Assembly (NCBI GenBank): GCA_910579725.1
Contig: CAJTUD010000052.1
Span: forward strand, 1-19,662
DNA: 19,662 bases
Source of the DNA: an uncultured Oscillospiraceae bacterium
GTDB lineage: Bacteria; Bacillota; Clostridia; Oscillospirales; Oscillospiraceae
Reading direction: 5' to 3'
Below are positions 13,992 to 19,662 of this stretch, piece by piece. The notes beneath the pieces are model-generated. The model ran no database searches. It worked only from the letters and a program-made list of their open reading frames with translations, and was not told the DNA's origin. The position numbers and the translations under genes were made by a program. Position 1 is the first letter of the stretch, and each line of letters starts with the position of its first letter.

Positions 13992-15317
13992 ATGCCATAT
14001 AAACTCCATTTCATTTCCCTGGGGTGCGCCAAAAACGTAGTCAACTGTGAGCAGATGATGGCCCTCTGCCAGGAGGCGGGGCACACCCTGTGTCCTGCCC
14101 CGGAGGGGGCGGACGTGGTCATCGTCAACACCTGCGGCTTCCTCTCCTCCGCCAGCGAGGAAGCGATTCAGAATATCCTGCAAATGGCAGAGCTGAAGGC
14201 CCGGGGACAACTGAAAAAAATCCTTGTCACCGGGTGCATGACCCAGCGGTACGGAGAGGACGTGCCTGCGGAGCTGCCGGAGGTAGACGGTATTCTGGGC
14301 ACCGGGAGCTACAAGGACATTGTCTCCGCTGTGGAAGATGTGATGACCGGAAAGCATCCCCGGTACTTTGGCAACATCGACGCGCCGGTGGACGAGTTCG
14401 GCCGGGTACTGACCACGCCGCCTTGGTACGCCTACCTGCGGATTGCCGAGGGATGCGGCAATTGGTGCGCGTTCTGCATCATCCCCAAACTGCGTGGAAA
14501 GTACCGGAGCAGACCCATGGACAAGGTGCTCCATGAAGCCCGGGAGCTGGCAGAGCGAGGCGTGAAGGAACTCATCGTGGTGGCCCAGGACATCACCCGC
14601 TACGGCTCCGACTGGGATGGGGAACATCATCTGGCAGATTTGCTGGAGGAGCTGTGTAAGCTGGATTTCCATTGGATACGGCTGCATTATCTGTATCCGG
14701 ACCAGATGGACAGCCGGCTCATCGACATCATCGCCCGTGAGGAGAAGATTCTGAAGTATTTGGACATTCCCTTGCAGCACTGCAACGACGCCATTTTAAA
14801 GAAAATGAACCGTCGCGGAGACAAGGCATATATTGAGGCTCTGCTGGATCAGCTGAGAGAAAAAATCCCGGGATTGGTGCTGCGGACCAGCCTGATTACC
14901 GGACTGCCGGGCGAGAGCGAGGCGGAATTTGAAGAGCTGTGCCAGTTTCTGTGGGACCAGCGGCTGCTCCGGGCCGGGGTGTTCCCCTACTCCCCGGAGG
15001 AAGGAACTCCGGCAGCGAAAATGGAGCGGGTGGACACCGAGGAGGCGGAGCGCCGGGCCGAACTGGTGGTAGACATTCAATCCCGGGTTATGGACGAATG
15101 GAATGAGGAGATGCAGGGAGAAACCCTGGAGGTCCTCTGCGAAGGCTTCGACGGGCAGGCGATGAGCTATGTAGGAAGAAGCTGGGCGGAGAGCCCGGAC
15201 ATCGACGGAAAAATTTATTTCTCTGCCAAGGGCGAAGTTGCGGCCGGCACCTTTGTCTGGGTCCGGATTACTGGGGTCATGGACGGAGAGCTGACGGGAG
15301 AGCTGGTGGAGGAATAG
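13992..15317 (+). CDS. rimO: Ribosomal protein uS12 methylthiotransferase RimO
   Basis: This encodes 441 residues, the usual size. The start at 13992 has AGAAGG five bases before it and begins at the family's FISLGCAKN. The N-terminal UPF0004 domain binds one 4Fe-4S cluster through Cys12, Cys48 (NTCGF) and Cys82 (GCMTQRY). The radical-SAM cluster is CGNWCAFC (Cys155, Cys159, Cys162), followed by IIPKLRGKYRSRP, which is characteristic of RimO. The C-terminus is a TRAM domain. The enzyme methylthiolates an aspartate of ribosomal protein S12 in the cytosol. The usual KN-VDSE of the family reads KNVVNCE here, a small variation next to the first cluster. The next gene begins immediately after the stop. 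Confidence 0.95.
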   Translation: MPYKLHFISLGCAKNVVNCEQMMALCQEAGHTLCPAPEGADVVIVNTCGFLSSASEEAIQNILQMAELKARGQLKKILVTGCMTQRYGEDVPAELPEVDGILGTGSYKDIVSAVEDVMTGKHPRYFGNIDAPVDEFGRVLTTPPWYAYLRIAEGCGNWCAFCIIPKLRGKYRSRPMDKVLHEARELAERGVKELIVVAQDITRYGSDWDGEHHLADLLEELCKLDFHWIRLHYLYPDQMDSRLIDIIAREEKILKYLDIPLQHCNDAILKKMNRRGDKAYIEALLDQLREKIPGLVLRTSLITGLPGESEAEFEELCQFLWDQRLLRAGVFPYSPEEGTPAAKMERVDTEEAERRAELVVDIQSRVMDEWNEEMQGETLEVLCEGFDGQAMSYVGRSWAESPDIDGKIYFSAKGEVAAGTFVWVRITGVMDGELTGELVEE

Positions 15318-15878
15318 ATGGAGCTGTATCACTGCTCTCCTACAGCGGGGCTGACAGTCCTGTTGCCCAATAAGACGAAATACTTCGGAAAACCAAAGCA
15401 GGTGTGCCTGACTGCTCTGAAATCCATGGCGCTGCTGTATGGAATCAGACATTTTGAGTATACCTATGGGTATACGGAAGCAAAGGATCTCGTCTATTAT
15501 GAGTATTTCCCCGGTGCGCTGGAGGAACTGTACCGGGGAAAGTCTGCCTCCCTGTATCGCTGCATCTGGCGGGAGGACATGAAAACGACGCAGATTCCAA
15601 ACGAATACGTGACGGCCGCCGGGGTTGCCGTGGCGGAGGAATCCCCTGTCCCGGATTTGTATGCCGCACTGCTGGAGCAGGAACAGCTGAAGGCATTGCA
15701 GATCCTTCGATGGGATCAGGTTTCCGAGAGAATGAAAGAAAACATCCGGCGGGTCCAGTGGAAAGAAATCGTGCGTGCGAGGCTGTTGGAACAGCAGGAT
15801 TCGCCCAGAGCCCACTATATGAAAGAGAAATATCCGGAGAGCTGGGCCATGGCCCTGGAGGAGAAGAGGAGGACGTGA
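15318..15878 (+). CDS. Unrecognised protein between rimO and pgsA
   Basis: This encodes 186 residues. The ATG directly follows the rimO stop (TAG-ATG), with GGAGG five bases before it, so the two are translationally coupled. I do not recognise a named family. The N-terminus, MELYHCSPTAGLTVLLPN and then VCLTALKSMALLYG, follows the layout 'YH.S..gl..L.P....vflt....A' seen in ADP-ribosyltransferase-like and similar small folds, which is only a shape resemblance. A tyrosine-rich middle (FEYTYGYTEAKDLVYYEYFPGALEELYRG) and an acidic/basic helical C-terminus follow. No signal peptide or membrane helix is apparent. Codon use matches the neighbours. It lies two nucleotides from pgsA's start codon region, firmly inside the operon. 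It contains a copy of the XRE operator half-sites at 15458-15475. Confidence 0.8.
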   Translation: MELYHCSPTAGLTVLLPNKTKYFGKPKQVCLTALKSMALLYGIRHFEYTYGYTEAKDLVYYEYFPGALEELYRGKSASLYRCIWREDMKTTQIPNEYVTAAGVAVAEESPVPDLYAALLEQEQLKALQILRWDQVSERMKENIRRVQWKEIVRARLLEQQDSPRAHYMKEKYPESWAMALEEKRRT

Positions 15879-15879
15879 A

Positions 15880-16401
15880 ATGAATCTGCCCAATAAGCTG
15901 ACCTTGCTGCGGATTGTGCTGATTTTGCCCTTTTTGCTGGTGCTTTACCTGAATGTGCCCTATGCGGCATATATTGCGCTGGCAATTTTCATCATTGCCA
16001 GTCTGACGGATATGCTGGATGGGCAGATCGCCCGGAAAAGGAACCTCATAACCGACTTCGGCAAGTTTGCTGATCCACTGGCGGACAAGATGCTGGTGAC
16101 AGCGGCCATGCTCTGGTTCGTGGAGATCGGACAGATGCCCGCTTGGGCGCTGCTGATCGTCATCGTGCGGGAGTTTGCCGTCAGCGGCCTGCGGATGGTG
16201 GCCAGCGACAAGGGACGGGTCATCGCCGCAGGGTGGTCCGGAAAAGTGAAGACCGCCTCCACCATGGTATGCATCGTATTGATGTTTCTGCCCATTCCGC
16301 CGGTGCTCAATACGGTATGCGTGGGCGTGATTGTGATCACCACCATTTACTCTGGCGTGGAGTATTTTCTGAAAAACAAGGACTGCCTCAGCGACATGTA
16401 G
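15880..16401 (+). CDS. pgsA: CDP-diacylglycerol-glycerol-3-phosphate 3-phosphatidyltransferase
   Basis: This encodes 173 residues from an ATG seven bases after GAGGAGG, one base after the previous stop. It is a multi-pass membrane protein starting NLPNKLTLLRIVLILPF, the typical PgsA opening. The CDP-alcohol phosphatidyltransferase signature is complete: D44, D47, G48, A51, R52, G61, D65 and D69 in DMLDGQIARK...FGKFADPLADK. PgsA makes phosphatidylglycerol phosphate from CDP-diacylglycerol and glycerol 3-phosphate, linking with PlsY and GpsA in this window. The typical location near rimO supports the assignment. The transcript ends at a hairpin just downstream. Confidence 0.95.
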   Translation: MNLPNKLTLLRIVLILPFLLVLYLNVPYAAYIALAIFIIASLTDMLDGQIARKRNLITDFGKFADPLADKMLVTAAMLWFVEIGQMPAWALLIVIVREFAVSGLRMVASDKGRVIAAGWSGKVKTASTMVCIVLMFLPIPPVLNTVCVGVIVITTIYSGVEYFLKNKDCLSDM

Positions 16402-16411
16402 CGGGGCGGTG

Positions 16412-16450
16412 CGCCTCCGGGTATGTGCATGCCTGGGGGCGTTTCGTTTT
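16412..16450 (+). terminator. Terminator after pgsA
   Basis: A long hairpin (16412-16441, stem of about 13 pairs with some G-U pairs around GCCTCCGGG and CCTGGGGGC) begins ten bases after the pgsA stop. It is followed by TTTCGTTTT. It ends the rimO-pgsA transcript. Confidence 0.7.
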
Positions 16451-16498
16451 GAATGGGAACGGGACGCGGAAAAAGTACAAATTTGTCCATTTCCCCAC

Positions 16499-16527
16499 TT
16501 GCCAGCGGAGCGGTTTCTTGGCATAAT
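16499..16527 (+). promoter_or_regulatory. Promoter of the xpt-guaA operon
   Basis: -35 TTGCCA (16499-16504) and -10 CATAAT (16522-16527) have a 17-base spacer. The leader to xpt is about 60 bases and contains only a 5-bp hairpin (GGCGC/GCGCC, 16538-16552). No purine-riboswitch core or other aptamer is visible. Confidence 0.65.
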
Positions 16528-16592
16528 AAAAGCAACAGGCGCAAAGGGCGCCGGATGCGGTAAAAACACATATCAGAAAGGACGGAACAAAC

Positions 16593-17165
16593 ATGGAGCT
16601 GCTGAAGGAGCGTATCCGTAAGGAAGGCAGGGTGCTTCCGGGCAACATCATCAAGGTGGACGGCTTTCTCAACCACCGGGTGGACGTGAAGCTGATGGAG
16701 GCCATTGCCAGTGAGTTTGCGAAATTCTTTGACGTGAAGGACATCACTATGGTTCTCACTGCCGAGGCCAGCGGCATCGCCCTGGCCACCATCTGCGCCC
16801 AGCAGTACGGCGTACCCATGGTCTTCGCCAAGAAGGCCAAAAGCGACAATATCGAGGGCGGCCTGTATCAGAGCGAGATCTTTTCCTATACATACAAAAA
16901 GAAGGTGACGCAGATCCTCAGCAAGGAGTGGCTGACATCCAGCGATAAAGTGCTGATTGTGGACGACTTCATGGCTAACGGCGAGGCTGTCCGGGGACTA
17001 TGCGATCTGGTCAGCCAGGCTGGTGCGGAGCTGAAGGGCATCGGCATCGCTGTGGAAAAGGGATTTCAGGGCGGCGGCGACCGGCTGAGAGAAATGGCGT
17101 TCAATTATCATGCGCTGGCAGTGATTGAGTCCGCAGACGAACACGGGATTGTTTTCCGTGACTGA
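16593..17165 (+). CDS. xpt: Xanthine phosphoribosyltransferase
   Basis: This encodes 190 residues, matching Bacillus Xpt-type enzymes. The start at 16593 has AAAGGA about ten bases upstream. It begins MELLKERIRKEGRVLPGNIIKVDGFLNHRVD, the characteristic Xpt opening. It carries the TAEASGIALA segment and the PRPP-binding VLIVDDFMANGEA (120-132). The enzyme converts xanthine and PRPP to XMP in the cytosol (salvage). GuaA, encoded 31 bases downstream, aminates XMP to GMP, so the two genes form a direct two-step path. The usual guanine riboswitch of Bacillus xpt is absent, so regulation must differ. Confidence 0.95.
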   Translation: MELLKERIRKEGRVLPGNIIKVDGFLNHRVDVKLMEAIASEFAKFFDVKDITMVLTAEASGIALATICAQQYGVPMVFAKKAKSDNIEGGLYQSEIFSYTYKKKVTQILSKEWLTSSDKVLIVDDFMANGEAVRGLCDLVSQAGAELKGIGIAVEKGFQGGGDRLREMAFNYHALAVIESADEHGIVFRD

Positions 17166-17196
17166 GAATCGCTGCGGTAAAGAAGGAGGAGTTATT

Positions 17197-18738
17197 TTGT
17201 CTCATCAAATGATCGTTGTGCTGGATTTCGGCGGTCAGTACAATCAACTGATTGCCAGAAGAGTCAGAGAGTGCGGTGTTTACTGCGAGGTAAAGCCATT
17301 TTCCACCCCCCTGGAGGAACTGAAAAGAATGAATCCCATCGGGTTCATTTTTACCGGTGGACCCAACTCTGTCTATTTGGAGAATGCACCCCACGCGGAC
17401 CCTGAAATATTCAGGCTGGGGGTCCCTGTGCTGGGGATCTGCTATGGCTGCCAGCTTATGGCGTATACCCTGGGGGGAAAGGTAACTGCCGCCCAGGAGG
17501 ACTCCGCTCGGGAGTATGGGAAGACAGAGACGTTCTTTGACACGGCGTGTCCGCTTTTCAAGGGATTGCCGGAAAAGGGCGTTAGCTGGATGAGCCATGG
17601 GGACTACATGGAGAAGGTTCCCGAGGGATTTGTTTTGGCAGCCCACTCTAAGGCCTGCCCCAATGTGGCAATTGCCGATGTGAAGCGGGGATTTTACGGT
17701 GTGCAGTACCATCCGGAGGTCAATCATACAGAAAACGGAGTGGCGATGATCCGAAATTTTCTCTATGAGGTCTGCGGTGCGACGGGCGACTGGACCATGG
17801 AGGACTACAAGAAAACCGCTATTGCCTCCATCCGGGAAAAAGTGGGCGGCGGCCGGGTGTTGCTGGCGCTGTCCGGCGGCGTGGATAGCTCCGTGTGCGC
17901 TGCCCTGCTGGCGGAGGCCGTGGGGGAGCAGCTGACATGCGTGTTTGTGGACCATGGGCTGATGAGAAAGAACGAGGGCGACGAGGTGGAGACAGCTTTC
18001 AAGCCTTGGGCCATGCACTTTGTGCGGGTGGACGCCAGAGACCGGTTTTTGGAAAAGCTGGCTGGGGTTACGGAGCCGGAGAGAAAGCGGAAGATCATCG
18101 GAGAAGAGTTCATCCGTGTCTTTGAGGAGGAAGCCAGAAAAACTGGTGCGGTGGATTTCCTAGCTCAGGGAACCATTTATCCCGATGTGATTGAGTCCGG
18201 AGCCGGAGACGCGGCGGTCATCAAAAGCCATCACAATGTGGGCGGATTGCCGGATTATGTAGACTTCAAAGAAATTATTGAACCGCTGCGGCTGCTGTTC
18301 AAGGACGAGGTGCGGCAGCTGGGGCGGGAGCTGGGGCTGCCGGAGTATCTGGTGAGCCGCCAGCCGTTCCCAGGGCCGGGGCTGGCGATCCGGGTGATTG
18401 GGGATCTGACCCGGGAGAAGCTGGATACGCTGCGGGACGCTGACGCGATTTACCGGGAGGAGATCTCCGCAGCGGGACTGGCGGAGGGGATCAGTCAGTA
18501 TTTTGCCGTACTGACTAACACGCGGAGCGTGGGCGTTATGGGGGATGGAAGAACGTATGACTATACCTTGGCGCTGAGAGCGGTGACTACCAACGACTTT
18601 ATGACCGCAGATTGGGCCAGGATTCCTTATGATGTACTTGACCGGGTCAGTACCAGAATCGTGAACGAAGTGGTGGGGATTAATCGGGTTTGTTATGATG
18701 TTACCTCCAAGCCACCGGCAACGATTGAGTGGGAATAA
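17197..18738 (+). CDS. guaA: GMP synthase (glutamine-hydrolysing)
   Basis: This encodes 513 residues from a TTG at 17197, which lies about six bases after AAGGAGGA. An ATG at 17209 lies too far from that site, and longer readings run into xpt. The N-terminal glutamine amidotransferase has the nucleophile Cys82 in GICYGCQ, with His172 and Glu174 in YHPEVNH. The ATP-pyrophosphatase domain has the PP-loop SGGVDSS (226-232). The dimerisation domain ends ...SKPPATIEWE, the family terminus. The enzyme turns XMP, ATP and glutamine into GMP in the cytosol. The 3' end of guaA is a known insertion hotspot for integrative elements, and integrase debris lies just downstream. Confidence 0.97.
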   Translation: MSHQMIVVLDFGGQYNQLIARRVRECGVYCEVKPFSTPLEELKRMNPIGFIFTGGPNSVYLENAPHADPEIFRLGVPVLGICYGCQLMAYTLGGKVTAAQEDSAREYGKTETFFDTACPLFKGLPEKGVSWMSHGDYMEKVPEGFVLAAHSKACPNVAIADVKRGFYGVQYHPEVNHTENGVAMIRNFLYEVCGATGDWTMEDYKKTAIASIREKVGGGRVLLALSGGVDSSVCAALLAEAVGEQLTCVFVDHGLMRKNEGDEVETAFKPWAMHFVRVDARDRFLEKLAGVTEPERKRKIIGEEFIRVFEEEARKTGAVDFLAQGTIYPDVIESGAGDAAVIKSHHNVGGLPDYVDFKEIIEPLRLLFKDEVRQLGRELGLPEYLVSRQPFPGPGLAIRVIGDLTREKLDTLRDADAIYREEISAAGLAEGISQYFAVLTNTRSVGVMGDGRTYDYTLALRAVTTNDFMTADWARIPYDVLDRVSTRIVNEVVGINRVCYDVTSKPPATIEWE

Positions 18739-18763
18739 TATTTTCCGCTTCTTGCAAAAATCA

Positions 18764-18811
18764 GAACCCGGAAACCCTTGCAATTCAAGGGTTTCCGGGT
18801 TCACCGTTTTT
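18764..18811 (+). terminator. Strong Rho-independent terminator after guaA
   Basis: A perfect 17-bp stem (18764-18780 with 18786-18802) encloses a 5-base loop CAATT. It is followed by a T-run at 18807-18811. It ends the xpt-guaA operon 25 bases past the stop. Confidence 0.93.
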
Positions 18812-18821
18812 CTCTGCGGTA

Positions 18822-18850
18822 TTGACTTTGCGGAACATCTGCGGTACAAT
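18822..18850 (+). promoter_or_regulatory. Promoter of the integrase remnant
   Basis: -35 TTGACT (18822-18827) and -10 TACAAT (18845-18850) have a 17-base spacer, each matching consensus at five of six positions. It remains intact although the gene it served is broken, so a short transcript into the remnant is plausible. Confidence 0.75.
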
Positions 18851-18895
18851 CGGGGCATGAAATGCGGAACAATTCAGGCTTAGGAGGTATGGCAA

Positions 18896-19174
18896 ATGAA
18901 GTACACCGCTGTTAGTGTTCGGCAATTAGACCGCAAGGGCAAACCGTAGCAAGCAAGGGCAAAATACAAAGATACACAAGGCAAGTGGAAAGAACTTAGT
19001 AAAATGTTGCCAGACGCAAAGGGCAAGAGAGAAGCGCAACGGATAGCAAAAGAGTGGATAGACGCTCTTAATGCAGAAGCCGATTTAATGCCAAATGCGG
19101 GGAAGGCTAGTGCAGTAGATAAAACCTTTATAGAATATCTAAAGCACCAGGAGCCAAAATTTTTTGAAGGGTAA
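18896..19174 (+). pseudogene. Tyrosine-type integrase N-terminus, broken by TAG and 3' truncation
   Basis: An ATG at 18896 follows TAGGAGG at good spacing. The frame reads MKYTAVSVRQLDRKGKP, then an in-frame TAG (18947-18949), then QARAKYKDTQGKWKELSKM and on for about 74 more codons to a TAA at 19172-19174. The protein matches the N-terminus of phage/ICE tyrosine recombinases: an arm-binding beta-sheet domain, then AKGKREAQRIAKEWIDALN, then the start of the core-binding domain (TFIEYLKHQEP). The stop sits where relatives usually have Trp (KPWQAR), so TGG to TAG is the simplest cause. The catalytic domain (R-H-R-Y) is missing. AT-rich compared with the chromosome. Promoter and ribosome site are intact. 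It lies directly after the guaA terminator. Confidence 0.8.
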
Positions 19175-19194
19175 AAATGTAAATAAAGCAGAAA

Positions 19195-19223
19195 AAATCC
19201 CGACGCTACCAAAGCGCCGGGAT
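19195..19223 (-). terminator. Orphan minus-strand terminator
   Basis: The inverted repeat AATCCCG-A-CGCT / AGCG-C-CGGGATT has an ACCAA loop. Read on the minus strand it runs into TTTTTTCTG, so it would stop transcription coming from the right. No minus-strand gene ends here in the window. It may have belonged to a lost part of the mobile element. Confidence 0.5.
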
Positions 19224-19274
19224 TGTCAGCAGTCCGTTTCAAGATTAATTTGTGGTCTTGTCCATATCAGTGAT

Positions 19275-19662
19275 GTCATTTTCCCTTCCCTCGGATGCCG
19301 GTTCGTGTCGGTTCTGGACTGCCTGGACAGCGAGGGGGACAACACCGATATGCTGCACTTCCGCAGTCTGATGAATGACTACCATCTCAAGGACCTGTCC
19401 AGCAAAGTCAAGTCGGTGCTTCATGCCAAGAAGAAAAGCGGCCAGTATCTTGCCGCCTACGCTCCCTACGGATACCGCAAGAGCGAGGAGGACAGACACA
19501 AGCTGGTCATTGACGGGGAATCCGCCGCTGTTGTGCGGCAGATATTCCAGATGCGTCAGTCCGGCATGGCCTATGGGAAAATCGCCGCCGCCCTGAATGA
19601 GAAAGGGATTCTCCCTCCCCGCTGGTACTGGGCGGTCCATTATGGAAATGGCAGCTGCAAGT
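19275..19662 (+). pseudogene. Large serine recombinase fragment (5'-truncated, runs off window)
   Basis: The frame reads FPSLGCRFVSVLDCLDSEG, then HFRSLMNDYHLKDLSSKVKS, YAPYGYRKS, LVIDGESAAVVRQIFQM and GMAYGKIAAALNEKGILPP. This is the end of the resolvase catalytic domain plus the start of the recombinase (zinc-ribbon side) domain of TnpX/TndX/Ccr-like large serine recombinases. The N-terminal part with the nucleophile serine is absent: upstream codons stay open but do not look like the family, and there is no start or ribosome site at the junction. The rest continues past the right edge. The gene is therefore a fragment here, probably inactive. It belongs to a different recombinase class from the integrase remnant 100 bases before it. 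Confidence 0.8.

Noticed and set aside
16402..16592. Possible purine riboswitch upstream of xpt
   Set aside because: The conserved core and paired loops are not present. The hairpin at 16412-16450 is the pgsA terminator and lies upstream of the xpt promoter.
1..19662. CRISPR arrays, tRNA or rRNA genes, complete insertion sequences
   Set aside because: I read the gaps on both strands and found no regularly spaced repeats, cloverleaf-like sequences, rRNA segments or intact transposase genes.

Overview
The window is a high-GC chromosomal segment of a Gram-positive clostridial bacterium. Gene content and order (lepA; the PDZ/radical-SAM DUF512 gene followed by der-plsY-gpsA; rimO near pgsA; xpt-guaA), strong AGGAGG-type ribosome sites, TTG starts and 17-bp-spaced sigma-A-like promoters fit an Oscillospiraceae (Flavonifractor/Lawsonibacter-like) genome. 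That assignment is inference from gene content, not from a search.

Left edge (1-616): two plus-strand pieces of a contractile-tail prophage. One is the end of an XkdQ/late-control-D-like protein. The other is a baseplate-V/XkdR-like gene that loses its family sequence after about 39 codons. A bidirectional-looking terminator follows. Minus-strand block 1 (617-3786): an XRE regulator with a perfect 18-bp palindrome inside its own promoter, then lepA, then a cysteine-rich DUF3795 protein whose start lies one base after the lepA stop. Minus-strand block 2 (3884-7008): a phosphohexomutase with a clear promoter, then a class I aminotransferase ending at a strong terminator. Divergent from it is the DUF512 gene (7145-8443).

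An AT-richer 555-bp gap (8444-8998) holds a truncated regulator remnant and a GC-rich hairpin leader in front of der. A long plus-strand block then runs der-plsY-gpsA-Nudix-recX-Nudix (translation GTPase, phospholipid synthesis, nucleotide sanitation, RecA modulation). A second hairpin leader resembling the der leader precedes rimO, an unrecognised gene and pgsA, closed by a terminator. PlsY, GpsA and PgsA together supply acyl-G3P, G3P and phosphatidylglycerolphosphate, so the block is weighted to membrane lipid synthesis. xpt-guaA follows as a two-gene guanine-nucleotide operon with its own promoter and a 17-bp-stem terminator.

Right edge (18822-19662): a mobile-element graveyard downstream of guaA. 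It contains a tyrosine-integrase N-terminus with an intact promoter but an in-frame TAG and 3' truncation, then a large serine-recombinase fragment lacking its catalytic N-terminus.

I see no clearly new multi-gene system. The most interesting items are the autoregulatory operator and its exact half-site match inside a distant gene, the paired hairpin leaders of der and rimO, the unrecognised rimO-pgsA gene, and the layered recombinase debris next to guaA.
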